Shown piece after piece: positions 34,702 through 43,889 of a DNA stretch of 64,000 bases (the first letter of the stretch is position 1; every line of letters starts with the position of its first letter). Under the pieces are notes generated by a model, which saw nothing but the letters and a program-made list of their open reading frames with translations, was not told the DNA's origin and searched no databases. The position numbers were made by a program, and so were the translations under genes. Origin of the DNA: Methanolobus sp. Lineage in GTDB: Archaea > Halobacteriota > Methanosarcinia > Methanosarcinales > Methanosarcinaceae. The stretch covers positions 62,001-126,000 of the forward strand of contig NZ_JADQBY010000008.1 of the NCBI RefSeq assembly GCF_016278385.1. Direction: 5' to 3'.

Positions 34702-36498
34702 ATGAAATTTGACCTGAAAACCCTTCCTGCACTTCCTGGTGTGTATCTAATGAAAGATAGCTCCGGGGATGTCATATATGTGGGTAAGGCAAAGTCTCTG
34801 GACAAAAGGGTGCGTCAGTATTTCCAGTCGAAGAAAAATCTCTCTCCCAAGACAATTACACTGGTAAAACACATTGATGATATAGAGTATATTATAACGG
34901 ATTCTGAAATAGATGCACTTGTATTTGAAGCAAATCTCATAAAGAAATACAAGCCGCGTTACAATGTCCGTTTAAAGGACGATAAACGATATCCTTACGT
35001 GAAGGTAACAGTTAGTTCCGCATACCCGCGTATATTTCTTACCCGCAGGAGACTCATGGACGGAGCTCTCTATTTTGGTCCTTATACTAATGTAAAGGCT
35101 ATCCGTACTACACTTGATCTAATCTCCAGGGTTTACATGCTCCGACAGTGCAAAAAAAGAATCGAACCGGGAAAATCTCGTCCATGTCTTAATTATCATA
35201 TCAAACGTTGTGTAGCTCCATGCAGGGAAGGACTCGATAAGGAGGAATATCGCAGGAGGGTAATGGAAGCTGTTCGCTTCCTGAAAGGTGATACTTCGGG
35301 TCTTTTGAAAGAGCTTGAAAAAAAGATGGAATCTATGGCAAAAGTACAGGATTATGAATCTGCTGCAGAAGTAAGGGACCAGATAGAATCTGTAAAATAT
35401 CTTTCAGAGCAGCAGATCGCGACTTCCGGTACGGATGATCGCGATATACTGGCTGCAGTTGCTGATGAGAAGTCAATCTATATCCAGGTTTTTTATGTGC
35501 GTCACGGCAGCATGGTTGGCAAGGCTGACTTCACACTTCTGGGGGCCGAAGCTTCGGAAAGTATTGAGGAATCCATGGCGCAGTTTGTAAAACAGTACTA
35601 CCAGGATTCACCTATTCCACCGGAGATCCTGGTCCAGTATGATCTTCCTGAAAATGAACTCATTGTCAGATGGCTTTGCCAGCGTTCCGGCAGGGATGTG
35701 CATGTGCATGTACCACTTCGGGGTGAAAAGAAAAAGCTCATCGAGATGGCTGCAAGGAATGCTGAAATGGCCCGAAGGCTGGCACAGCTAAAACCGTCAC
35801 CATCTGAATCAGCTATGGAGGCACTTGAGGATCTGCAAAAAGTATTATCACTGAAATCTCCTCCTATGCATATTGAAGGCTTTGATATTTCCAATATATC
35901 AGGTACCAATGCAGTGGGTTCCATGGTATATTTTGAGAATGGCAGACCTGAAAATAACAAGTACAGACAGCATAATATAAAAACTGTAAAGGGGATCGAT
36001 GATTTTGCCATGATGGCAGAGGTTGTAGGCAGACGTTATTCCCGATTGCTCAAAAATAATGAGGATTTGCCTGATCTGATTCTGATAGATGGGGGGCCGG
36101 GACAGGTTGGTGCTGCAAAATCCTCTCTCGATGCTCTGTGTCTTGATATACCGCTTATCGGTCTTGCAAAAAGGTTCGAGCATATAATTACGACTAAAAA
36201 GGGCCCGGATGAAGTTATTATTCTTCCTCATTCATCTCCTGCTTTAAAGCTCCTGATGCATATACGTGATGAAGCTCACAGGTTTGCAGTGACTTCTCAC
36301 AGACGCAGGAGGTCTGCCAGTCTCACACATTCGGAGCTTGACTCAATACCTGGTGTTGGTTCTTTCAGGAAACGTCTTTTGCTTGAGAATTTTGAATCAA
36401 TCGAGAAAATAAGATCATCTTCAGTTGAAGAGCTTTCTGCTCTTGATGGTATAAGCCAGAAGCTTGCAAAAAGAATACTTGAGCATCTGATCAAATAA
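34702..36498 (+). CDS. uvrC: Excinuclease ABC subunit C
   Basis: UvrC makes the two incisions around DNA lesions with UvrAB. All domains are visible in 598 residues: GIY-YIG nuclease (LPGVYLMKDSSGDVIYVGKA, residues about 8-28), the four-Cys region with CNYHIKRCVAPC-type sequence (about 153-168), the UVR motif (about 200-235), the RNase H-like C-terminal nuclease (GFDISNISG and LILIDGGPGQV) and a final HhH pair (IPGVGSFRKRLL, LDGISQKLAKRI). Methanogens acquired uvrABC from bacteria. uvrA and uvrB are not in this window. Confidence 0.96.
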   Translation: MKFDLKTLPALPGVYLMKDSSGDVIYVGKAKSLDKRVRQYFQSKKNLSPKTITLVKHIDDIEYIITDSEIDALVFEANLIKKYKPRYNVRLKDDKRYPYVKVTVSSAYPRIFLTRRRLMDGALYFGPYTNVKAIRTTLDLISRVYMLRQCKKRIEPGKSRPCLNYHIKRCVAPCREGLDKEEYRRRVMEAVRFLKGDTSGLLKELEKKMESMAKVQDYESAAEVRDQIESVKYLSEQQIATSGTDDRDILAAVADEKSIYIQVFYVRHGSMVGKADFTLLGAEASESIEESMAQFVKQYYQDSPIPPEILVQYDLPENELIVRWLCQRSGRDVHVHVPLRGEKKKLIEMAARNAEMARRLAQLKPSPSESAMEALEDLQKVLSLKSPPMHIEGFDISNISGTNAVGSMVYFENGRPENNKYRQHNIKTVKGIDDFAMMAEVVGRRYSRLLKNNEDLPDLILIDGGPGQVGAAKSSLDALCLDIPLIGLAKRFEHIITTKKGPDEVIILPHSSPALKLLMHIRDEAHRFAVTSHRRRRSASLTHSELDSIPGVGSFRKRLLLENFESIEKIRSSSVEELSALDGISQKLAKRILEHLIK

Positions 36499-36593
36499 AA
36501 TCATCTTATTAAGGAAGTTGCGGCAAAAATAAATACTGTGCTGTGAATATACTCTACTATCTTGATTTTATTCAAATGGTAAAGTGTGATTAA

Positions 36594-37325
36594 ATGGGTA
36601 AAGAACTGGATTTTTATGGGAATGTCCACCTTCCTGATATAAGGATGCTTCATGATATGGACGAAGTACTGCATGATCAGGCATGGCTACTTTTACAGGA
36701 TAATATTGAGCTTTATTACATGTATCGTGATCTTTCAAAAAATGGATCCGACTACAATAAAATAGTCGAAAACAGGCTCAGATATGATATTACTATCATT
36801 CCTCCTGCAATGCTTGGTGATGAGTATGTAAAGACAGCGGGTCATTATCATCCTCCTGTGCCAGGTCAGGATGTATCATATGCTGAACTCTATCAGGTAC
36901 TTGAAGGGGAGGCTATCTACCTCTTGCAGAAGGCGGAAGGTGACAAAATTATCGATGTAATCGTGTTTGAGGCAAAGGCTGGAGATCTTGCACTGGTTCC
37001 ACCGGGTTATGGACATATAACAATCAATGCTTCGGAAGTACCACTTAAAATGGCTAACTGGGTATGCCGTGATTTTTCATCTCTGTATGAGCCTATCAAG
37101 AAACTCTTTGGTGGAGCATACTACATGCTAACAGATGGTTTTGTAAAGAACCCTGATTATTTGGAAGTGCCGGAAATAAGGTTTATAAAACCGATGGATT
37201 ATCCAGAATACGGTCTCTTCTGCGGAAAGGACATGTATGAGATGGTAAGCGAGCTCCGCAAACTTGATTTCCTTTTGAACCCCCAGGTTCACCAGGATAT
37301 ATTCAAAAAGATGATATTTTCTTAG
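36594..37325 (+). CDS. pgi: Glucose-6-phosphate isomerase, cupin type
   Basis: This is the archaeal metal-dependent phosphoglucose isomerase, unrelated to the usual enzyme. The cupin metal ligands are His84, His86, Glu98 and His141 (in TAGHYHPPVPG, YAELYQVLEG and PPGYGHITIN). The 243-residue length is longer than the Pyrococcus enzyme because of a C-terminal extension of about 60 residues. It interconverts glucose-6-phosphate and fructose-6-phosphate in gluconeogenesis and glycogen turnover. Confidence 0.92.
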   Translation: MGKELDFYGNVHLPDIRMLHDMDEVLHDQAWLLLQDNIELYYMYRDLSKNGSDYNKIVENRLRYDITIIPPAMLGDEYVKTAGHYHPPVPGQDVSYAELYQVLEGEAIYLLQKAEGDKIIDVIVFEAKAGDLALVPPGYGHITINASEVPLKMANWVCRDFSSLYEPIKKLFGGAYYMLTDGFVKNPDYLEVPEIRFIKPMDYPEYGLFCGKDMYEMVSELRKLDFLLNPQVHQDIFKKMIFS

Positions 37326-37406
37326 TTCCGTTATTTTTATATGCGAAACTATAAATGTCTAGCCGTTACTACTTTCTAGCAGTTACAAAACGTTAGAGGT
37401 ATATCT

Positions 37407-38162
37407 TTGCAAGGAAATCAGCGCATTCAGTTTACATCGTCGAAAATAGAGGACCTGATGTTCAGGACAACCTTCAATCCTAAAACAATGGAAGGAGATG
37501 TAATTGTAAATCTCTCACTTATTGACAAGAAGGATTATGATGATGTTTTCAAGATCTTCAGAATGGCCATAAATAGTGGACTTTCCGTCAGTCCTCTGCT
37601 TAAGATCCTTCGCGAGGGGGATATGATTGGTGAGCGGAAGATCGGTAGAGATGAAATTGGATTTGCAACGGTATGCAGTATCACTATCGACGGCCTTCTT
37701 CTAAAAGCAGGTGTGATGGTAAAACCACGATTTGGTGGTCTTGTAGAAATACGTGATGGTGAACCTTTACGCTTTACAAATGTTCTAACATATCAGAGTA
37801 CTACCATAGATCCTCTTGAGGTTCTGATGTCCCAGGAACTCACGTCCGTGATGGGTATGTTGAAAACGGGCTCTGGTAAGATACTTGCTAATCTTCGTGA
37901 AGCACCTATGGTTGCAAGGGATGTAATAGACAGTACTCTTTCTGATATGGTGGATGCCGGAATAAATGGAATTCTTGAGGTGGGTGAGCCGAATACAAGA
38001 ATACTGGACGTACCGGTAGAGCGCGATCACCTTGGTATCGTTGTCATAGGTGGTACCAATCCTATGGCTATAGTCCAGGAACATGGTATTCCAATAAGGA
38101 CCAATGCAATGTCATCACTTATTGATATTAAAGAACTGACTCACATCAACGATCTTGTTTGA
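37407..38162 (+). CDS. nrpRII: NrpR regulatory-domain protein lacking the DNA-binding domain (NrpRII)
   Basis: The start is TTG 37407 behind GAGG. The 251 residues form a single NrpR (DUF128) domain, with [41 protein letters not shown] and [19 protein letters not shown]. In Methanosarcina, NrpRI carries the winged helix and binds operators, while NrpRII is a separate subunit that joins it and contacts the basal factors, sensing 2-oxoglutarate to control nitrogen genes. No helix-turn-helix is encoded here, matching NrpRII. NrpRI is not in this window. Confidence 0.85.
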   Translation: MQGNQRIQFTSSKIEDLMFRTTFNPKTMEGDVIVNLSLIDKKDYDDVFKIFRMAINSGLSVSPLLKILREGDMIGERKIGRDEIGFATVCSITIDGLLLKAGVMVKPRFGGLVEIRDGEPLRFTNVLTYQSTTIDPLEVLMSQELTSVMGMLKTGSGKILANLREAPMVARDVIDSTLSDMVDAGINGILEVGEPNTRILDVPVERDHLGIVVIGGTNPMAIVQEHGIPIRTNAMSSLIDIKELTHINDLV

Positions 38163-38168
38163 TGTGTT

Positions 38169-39551
38169 TCATGCTTTCATTAGCTGTGCAGCGATAGTAG
38201 TATTCAGTTTCTGGATAAACTCTTCTTTTTTACCGAAAGGAACTGTAGCACCCGCTGCAATATCATGTCCTCCGCCTGCACCTCCAAGTTCCTGACATAC
38301 GATACTCATGGCTTCTGCCAGGTTGAGTCCCCGGTTGACAAGTTCCTGTGTTCCTCTGGCAGATACTTTGTAGCCGTCATCCTTGTCTGCAAATGCTATG
38401 ATTGGTAATTTACGATTACCTGCAGATGAATGACTCATTCCTGCAACAATACCTACGATGGTTTCCGGGATCACACTGCCAGCATCAAAGTACTGAAGAT
38501 ATGAAAGTTCGGTTATCCCATTGTCTCTGACGAAATTCAGTCCATCAACAAGGTTTTTGCGATGAGTGTTCAGCAGGTCCTGTGCTTGCGTGTAGGCTTC
38601 ATCGCGATCTCCCATACATACCTGCATGCCAACTTCTGCTCTCATATATCGGCCGGTGGCATTAAGGAGTGTGGAATATTCTGTTGCATCCCTCATTTCC
38701 GTGCCTTCCTGTTCGGAAAGAAGTATGTATCCTTCAGAAACCAGTCTTCCTATATTGTAGGACGACATACCGCTCTGCATGGAATGTTGCAGGAGTGATG
38801 ATGTGACTTTCATTTTCTCCTCTTCAGAAAGGTCTATCCATCGTCTCCATTTTTCGTCATTTGAGAACTGAAGGCCAACCCTTGCAAGAAAATCAATGCA
38901 TGCATCTTCATTGCCTGTAAGTCCTGGGATAAAAGGGTCGGATGAGAACTGCAACATCTTGTAAACAGGTCTTGTCTGTTTTCCAAAGAGTGAAATGTCC
39001 TTCCTAGGGAGTATAACTTCAGGATTTGCTTCAAGTATCATCCTGTTAAGACTCACAAGTTGTCCATACTTTCGGTATTGCATATCTCCTACACACCCTA
39101 CAATTGCAAGATCAGCAAGATCCCTGTTATCTCCAAGCTGGGTTGCGAGTATAAATGTTGTTCCTGAGCCACTGATCTCGTAAGACCCATTTGCTCCGAA
39201 AAGATGTGGGTTCAGGTGGAACTTTGTTTCTCCCTGGGGTCGGTGATGGTCTGAGACAATGGCATGCACTCCATAATTGCTGATATGCTCCAGTTGTCCG
39301 CTCCCAAGGTCGGTGAATATCGTAAGTTCCGGGTTTATATCTGCAAGTTGCTCTACAATTGTTTCATCGAGTTGCTTCACAAACATCATGTTATATCCAA
39401 TACCCACTCTTTCCAGGGCTTTGGAAATAATGGCACCGGATGTTATCCCATCAGCATCGATGTGAGATACCAGTTGTATTTCATCATACTTCCTTATCTC
39501 TTCAACACATTCTCTTGCACGTTCGGCCATCATGGCCATGGTTTCAGACAT
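38169..39551 (-). CDS. RecJ-like DHH phosphoesterase/exonuclease, 460 aa
   Basis: DHH-family motifs: SHIDADGITSGAII (motif I), IFTDLGSGQ (motif II), IVSDHHRPQGE (motif III, the DHH triad) and CVGDMQ (motif IV), then a DHHA1 domain ending GGAGGGHDIAAGATVPFGKK. This is the archaeal RecJ/GAN type, a single-strand nuclease associated with the CMG-like replication machinery, or its catalytically weak relative; here the catalytic residues are all present. The next gene, a predicted nuclease, starts 12 bases upstream of its start region on the same strand. Confidence 0.88.
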   Translation of the reverse strand: MSETMAMMAERARECVEEIRKYDEIQLVSHIDADGITSGAIISKALERVGIGYNMMFVKQLDETIVEQLADINPELTIFTDLGSGQLEHISNYGVHAIVSDHHRPQGETKFHLNPHLFGANGSYEISGSGTTFILATQLGDNRDLADLAIVGCVGDMQYRKYGQLVSLNRMILEANPEVILPRKDISLFGKQTRPVYKMLQFSSDPFIPGLTGNEDACIDFLARVGLQFSNDEKWRRWIDLSEEEKMKVTSSLLQHSMQSGMSSYNIGRLVSEGYILLSEQEGTEMRDATEYSTLLNATGRYMRAEVGMQVCMGDRDEAYTQAQDLLNTHRKNLVDGLNFVRDNGITELSYLQYFDAGSVIPETIVGIVAGMSHSSAGNRKLPIIAFADKDDGYKVSARGTQELVNRGLNLAEAMSIVCQELGGAGGGHDIAAGATVPFGKKEEFIQKLNTTIAAQLMKA

Positions 39552-39563
39552 TATAAAAACCTC

Positions 39564-40061
39564 TTATTCTATCAACCTGAGTCTTTTCCATCCTTTTGTG
39601 TCTATCAGGTACTTATTTCCTTCTCGTTCTATTCTCGGGTATTCCTGTATTTCTTCCACAGTTATTTTTGGAGTACCTTCTTCATTGTATTTTCTGCAAA
39701 GCTCTGTCCAGGGGATCATATAGGCTTCTCTTGCCCTTCCTACTCCCATTTTGAGTTCTACTGCAAGGAATCCCGTTCTCCCTGATCTTAACAGGAAACT
39801 GGATATTCTTTCTATCTGGTGGACTCCATTCTTATCTGTTGTGAAGTGCTGTGTAAAATATATTGCTTTTGCACCTTTATCTACGGATATGCTCTTGCAT
39901 TCAATGCCCATGTAGTAGTCAGGATCAAGGGAATCAACGAGCACATCCAGAAACTGGGAAGTGAATCTATGCTGCTTAAGTCGATAGGCAATTCCCTTAA
40001 AGTTGTTCTGTTCGAAGAATGCATTAAATGACTGGACGAGTACCCTTTCAAATTCTGTCAT
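39564..40061 (-). CDS. Predicted PD-(D/E)xK nuclease, Hjc-like, 165 aa
   Basis: The N-terminus (FERVLVQSFNAFFEQNNFKGIAYRLKQHRFTSQFLDVLVDS) and the block DYYMGIECKSISVDKGAKAIYFTQHF give the D...ECK pattern of the restriction-endonuclease-like fold, as in archaeal Holliday junction resolvases. The C-terminal part has IPWTELCRKYNEEGTPKITVEEI. It is directly upstream of the RecJ-like gene with 12 bases between, so both probably act in DNA repair or replication. The precise substrate is unknown. Confidence 0.7.
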   Translation of the reverse strand: MTEFERVLVQSFNAFFEQNNFKGIAYRLKQHRFTSQFLDVLVDSLDPDYYMGIECKSISVDKGAKAIYFTQHFTTDKNGVHQIERISSFLLRSGRTGFLAVELKMGVGRAREAYMIPWTELCRKYNEEGTPKITVEEIQEYPRIEREGNKYLIDTKGWKRLRLIE

Positions 40062-40147
40062 AGCTTGATCACGTTTTCAGAATTATATTATTTTGAGGTT
40101 ATATTAAGTATTGCTTTTAGTTTCTTTCCTGTATATTCGATAGATTC

Positions 40148-40357
40148 ATGTACCTGTTAACTCAATTAGAAACGATGAATAAGAAAAATATGGAAATTAT
40201 ATCTTCAGTAGGTTCTGTAGTATTGTTGATTGTTCTTTTTGCTGTCGCACATCAGATGAGGAATTCAATGTCACAGGAATACGGATTTGTCGGTGCACTT
40301 GTGGCATTCATAGTTGTGATCTCAGTTGTTGGTCTGAAGTTAAATGAAATGCAGTGA
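40148..40357 (+). CDS. Small two-helix membrane protein, up to 69 aa
   Basis: Two hydrophobic segments (IISSVGSVVLLIVLFAVAH and YGFVGALVAFIVVISVVGLKL) flank a short polar loop RNSMSQE. The frame opens at ATG 40148; an internal ATG at 40175 (MNKKNMEIISS) looks like the natural start of a membrane protein, but neither has a clear ribosome binding site. No family is recognised. It stands alone. Confidence 0.5.
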   Translation: MYLLTQLETMNKKNMEIISSVGSVVLLIVLFAVAHQMRNSMSQEYGFVGALVAFIVVISVVGLKLNEMQ

Positions 40358-40424
40358 GGTTTAGTGATCGATGTCTGTTTTCAGTAGTGATTTCAGCCTT
40401 TAAACTTCAGGAAATGCGGACGTA

Positions 40425-40790
40425 ATCGATATTATTCGCCAGGTTTGTGAGCTGGTCTTCTCACGTAGTCTTAGTGATGATATATGTACTGGTAAATGTT
40501 CTTGGTTCAACCGCAGCGATAACCGCGATTGAGCTTAATCGGGTTTGCTTGGAACATCAAAGATGCACTTAAAATCTGGCTCTGGAAGATATTACTTATT
40601 TTCATAATGGAAGATGGCATGGTGGCAATGGCTATTCTCATATACACGCTTCATTTATAGGGCAAAGTGAATCTTTTCTTCTGATAAAGATTCTACTTGG
40701 CGCCTGGCAGCAGATTGTTCTGATGGGCCTAGATGATCGTCCGCAATCAAGAAAAATCATTGTTCTGATCTGCGGTGAATAAAGAATAGA
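40425..40790 (+). pseudogene. Possible decayed membrane-protein gene
   Basis: The stretch 40358-40833 has no intact gene of convincing size. One frame reads HVVLVMIYVLVNVLGSTAAI then TAIELN up to about 40540. After a one-base shift another reads GFAWNIKDALKIWLWKILLI then FIMEDGMVAMAILIYTLHL to a TAG at 40658-40660. Both are hydrophobic, as expected for one membrane protein split by a frameshift. The remainder (to the TAA near 40785) also stays open in the first frame after a stop. No family is recognised; this may be chance. Confidence 0.25.
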
Positions 40791-40833
40791 AAAGAATAAT
40801 AGGAAAAGTTCCCGGCTATTGCCGGTAACTGTT

Positions 40834-41232
40834 TTATCCCTGTTTAACAAGGAACTTGACAAAGTCTGGACTGAGTCTTGTCTCTCTGATCATCTTGTCT
40901 TCGACTTCATCTTCGGAGAGTCCGTCCTGCTTGTACTGTGCAATACGGTCGTAAACACTCTGTGAAACCTCGGAGTATTCATTGATATCCTTTCTGTGTC
41001 CCCATACATCTCCTTCGAGGAGCTCTATTCCCTGCATCTCAAGGTACATCTTTGCAGAGTTTGAGATTGTCCTCTTGTATGAGCTTGGTATGTGGAGTGC
41101 TTTTACATTAGGGCATTTCATAATAAGGGAAAAGATATCTGTGTTTGATGGTCTGAATGCAAGGTGTATAATCTCTTCATTTGGGCCAAGTGTGTTGATC
41201 TCTTCTTTTGAACTTACTACTCTTATTTTCAT
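40834..41232 (-). CDS. DUF1699 family protein, 132 aa
   Basis: The sequence KIRVVSSKEEINTLGPNEEIIHLAFRPSNTDIFSLIMKCPNVKALHIPSSYKRTISNSAKMYLEMQGIELLEGDVWGHRKDINEY matches DUF1699, a family restricted to Methanosarcinales-type methanogens. It is soluble and leucine-rich-repeat-like in its first half. Function unknown. Its leader contains a TATA box near 41316 and a short hairpin. Confidence 0.8.
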   Translation of the reverse strand: MKIRVVSSKEEINTLGPNEEIIHLAFRPSNTDIFSLIMKCPNVKALHIPSSYKRTISNSAKMYLEMQGIELLEGDVWGHRKDINEYSEVSQSVYDRIAQYKQDGLSEDEVEDKMIRETRLSPDFVKFLVKQG

Positions 41233-41792
41233 GTTTTAACATTCCTTGATATTTGTGTGTTTTTATTAACTTTTAGGAGGACTATCTTGAGATTTTTTCT
41301 CTCTAAAAATTAGTGTATATACAAACTTTTATTTAAAGGTTACTAACGTAATATTATATCAATCAAATTAATTAGTTCATTAGTGTAATTAGTTATTTTT
41401 TTATAAATGTCTATTTTTGAATAAAACGCACGCAATTGATTCATTGACTGTTTCTTTCTTATGTCTGTTAAGCACTTTTTTACTATGATTCTTTTATTTA
41501 TTTCATAGGAATAAAAAAATAAAACATTTGTATTTTACAGTATATACTTTAAATTTCAAGTTGCCCGTAAAAAAGTTTATTTTTATAAAAACATACAATA
41601 TTTGGTGTATTTCTCACAACAACCACACTTTGTATCTATTTTGGTATCATTTAAAATATAGCGTATATATCATAATTACATTTATATTGCGGGTGATTTA
41701 TTTTAAATAGATATATATATCAACTCTATTCAAGATACTTAGTTTTATTAAAATGTAAACGCTTATATAAGCACCTCTCCAATTTAAGAAGC
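41233..41792. other. 560-base AT-rich intergenic region, no gene seen
   Basis: The divergent gap between DUF1699 and the ECF-like gene is strongly AT-rich with many TATA-like runs. A 60-codon frame at 41528-41710 is dominated by Phe, Ile, Tyr and Lys codons expected by chance in such sequence, and has no ribosome binding site. The only firm signals are the DUF1699 promoter near 41316 and the TATA box GCTTATATAA (41761-41770) for the next gene. Confidence 0.6.
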
Positions 41793-42587
41793 GTGTTGCC
41801 AAAAAGGATAAAGAATGATGTCAAAGCAGTTTACCTTCTATTTGGTATAGTAATGACCTATTTTTCTATATATATGCCTGATTATATGGATGTGGTAGGT
41901 GTAAGTGGAACTCGGATTAGTTCCACAGTATCCTTTGGAGCATTAAATGGAATGTTATTTGGTCCTTTTTGGGGGTCTATTGTTTCACTAACAGGTTTCA
42001 TGTTGCATAAGTTCACAAGTGGGAGTTATGCTTCAATGACTTCTTTTTCGGTCTTTTCGGTCTTGTTCATTGCCCTGAGTTCAATTGTTGCAGGTCTTGT
42101 CGTTAACAGGGAGCACAAAGCAGTTAGGTATATATTTAGTACACTTATTGCTGCATGGTATCTGCTTGATGTGGGAAGGGCGGTATATTATTATCCATGG
42201 TATCATTTGCTCGTGCTGGGTATTTTTATATTTTTTGAGAAAACAATCCTTATAAAGTCTGTCACTTCAAAAGCATATGTTTTTGCCTCATTGTTTATAG
42301 CGTCTCTTATGGGTGTTCTCTCCGATCACATGGCAGGCAGTATTACATATTACTTGCTCTATGGTCTTCCTGCAGATATGTACAGGTCTGTAGTCTTTAT
42401 TTATCCCGTGGAACGAACTATACTGGCATTCTTTCCGGCATTTCTGGTATACGTGCTCGTAGTCATTTTCAAGGATATACTACTCTCCTCAGGTACGATT
42501 GAAAAAGACATAGAGGATATGAAATCCAAAGATCTGGAGGAATATCTCCAGAACGATGTCTTAAAAATAATAAAAGAAGATGACTGA
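41793..42587 (+). CDS. Polytopic membrane protein resembling ECF transporter S component, 264 aa
   Basis: The start is GTG 41793; the TATA box at 41761-41770 lies about 27 bases upstream, so the mRNA is probably leaderless. Six to seven helices are seen. The segment STVSFGALNGMLFGPFWGSIVSLTGFMLHKF resembles the glycine-rich regions of energy-coupling-factor substrate-binding proteins. The C-terminus is a charged helix. No ECF ATPase or T component is adjacent, so it would depend on shared modules elsewhere. Substrate unknown; the family assignment is tentative. Confidence 0.55.
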   Translation: MLPKRIKNDVKAVYLLFGIVMTYFSIYMPDYMDVVGVSGTRISSTVSFGALNGMLFGPFWGSIVSLTGFMLHKFTSGSYASMTSFSVFSVLFIALSSIVAGLVVNREHKAVRYIFSTLIAAWYLLDVGRAVYYYPWYHLLVLGIFIFFEKTILIKSVTSKAYVFASLFIASLMGVLSDHMAGSITYYLLYGLPADMYRSVVFIYPVERTILAFFPAFLVYVLVVIFKDILLSSGTIEKDIEDMKSKDLEEYLQNDVLKIIKEDD

Positions 42588-42597
42588 AAAATGTAAT

Positions 42598-43344
42598 TTA
42601 CTGCATGGTTTTAATTTTGTCTTTAATTGCGATTATACTTTTAGAGAATAGGTGTTCAGGTTCTGTATGTACAAGTATCTCATTCTTTCCCTTGGTTGCA
42701 ATTTCACACATACATGGTATCGTTGCAAGGACGGGTGCACCATATCTTTTTCTTTCGATCAGATCAAGATGATTTCCATGGTACATATTGTCTATTACCG
42801 CACATTTTTTATCAAGAAGTGAATAAACGCCTTTTATAAGCTGTTCCGTACAATTGGTGCAGGCGTTTGTATCATTATGGACTATAATTACCATATCCGA
42901 TGCCGCCACTGCATTTATGGATTCATATTCAACACCTGGACTAGTATCAAATATGACTACATCCATATTATTTTGTTCCAGTTCTCTTTTCCCGGCCATC
43001 AATGCTTTAAGTGCACCAGCCTGCCAGTTCCTGTCTTTGCTGACAAGGTCTCTGATCTCTCCTATATCAGGATTTGCGAAGCTCAGGTAAAGGTGACCAC
43101 TCGTATCCATCTTTTTTTTAATATCAGTCAGAGTATCCTTTATGCTGCATCTTCCTGAAATGAAATCATTTATCCAGAAACGGGTTTCTGGCTTGAACAT
43201 GCTACAAAGAGATGGTCCTCTCAGGTCCAGATCTATCAGGCATGTATTTTTTCCTTCAGCTGCAAAAGCAACTGCCAGGTTCATGGCAATGCTGGTTTTT
43301 CCTGTTCCACCTTTTGAGGAGTGTATTGCTAATGTATGGGTCAT
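42598..43344 (-). CDS. ParA/MinD-like ATPase, 248 aa
   Basis: A deviant Walker A motif, HSSKGGTGKTSIAMN (residues 7-21), and LIDLDLRGPSL, then VVIFDTSPG identify the ParA/MinD/Mrp superfamily. The segment NDTNACTNCTEQLIKG holds a CxxC that may bind a metal or cluster, as in some MinD-like proteins fused to ferredoxin chemistry. Function is unknown; options include chromosome or protein positioning and cofactor assembly. An HTH protein 80 bases upstream on the same strand may be co-transcribed. Confidence 0.8.
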   Translation of the reverse strand: MTHTLAIHSSKGGTGKTSIAMNLAVAFAAEGKNTCLIDLDLRGPSLCSMFKPETRFWINDFISGRCSIKDTLTDIKKKMDTSGHLYLSFANPDIGEIRDLVSKDRNWQAGALKALMAGKRELEQNNMDVVIFDTSPGVEYESINAVAASDMVIIVHNDTNACTNCTEQLIKGVYSLLDKKCAVIDNMYHGNHLDLIERKRYGAPVLATIPCMCEIATKGKNEILVHTEPEHLFSKSIIAIKDKIKTMQ

Positions 43345-43424
43345 ATTTCTGTCATCTGGTTTTGTTTAATTGTTCTGGAACTGTTCTGATTTGCTTAATA
43401 AAGCATTTATGTAATACAATATTA

Positions 43425-43832
43425 TTATCTCTTCCTCAAACTTTGGTTAATACGGAAATAAACCTTCCTTCCTTCTCTGTACTTTTTAACGTGATTCATC
43501 CTGACAAGCTGATTGAGGTAGTTACTTTCTACTGCTCTTTCTTTATTTGTGACATTTGATATCTCGTCTGCTGTTGCAGGGCCGATTTCAAATAAAGTGG
43601 TTGCTGTTTTTCTCAAATGGTCCGGAAGGGATAATAATGTAATCACATCGAGAGAATCAGCTACATTTCTAATTTTTTCACTGACCTGCTCTTCTCTGCA
43701 TTCTGCCTGTACAACGAGCCTATCGAGTTTAGAATTTATTTCTTTTAAATTATATACAATTTCTTTAAGCAACTCTGAATCCAATATTTTGTCTCCTGCA
43801 TTAATCATCAGAATATTCATTATTACTATCAT
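43425..43832 (-). CDS. Winged-helix transcriptional regulator, up to 135 aa
   Basis: An N-terminal helical region (LLKEIVYNLKEINSKLDRLVVQAECREEQVSEKIRNVADSL) precedes a winged helix: LPDHLRKTATTLFEIGPATADEISNVTNKERAVESNYLNQLVRM, then the wing NHVKKYREGRKVYFRIN. The start could be any of three in-frame ATGs in the first nine codons; a TATA-like run near 43855 favours a leaderless message from the first or second. Probably regulates the MinD-like gene or itself; no operator is recognised. Confidence 0.7.
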   Translation of the reverse strand: MIVIMNILMINAGDKILDSELLKEIVYNLKEINSKLDRLVVQAECREEQVSEKIRNVADSLDVITLLSLPDHLRKTATTLFEIGPATADEISNVTNKERAVESNYLNQLVRMNHVKKYREGRKVYFRINQSLRKR

Positions 43833-43889
43833 TATTATACATTATTGCTATATAATCATCCGCCATCTTTACTAATAAAACTTTCTAAT

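Noticed and set aside
41528-41710. 60-codon frame in the AT-rich gap
   Set aside because: Composition (Phe, Ile, Tyr, Lys) is what random AT-rich DNA gives, and there is no ribosome binding site.
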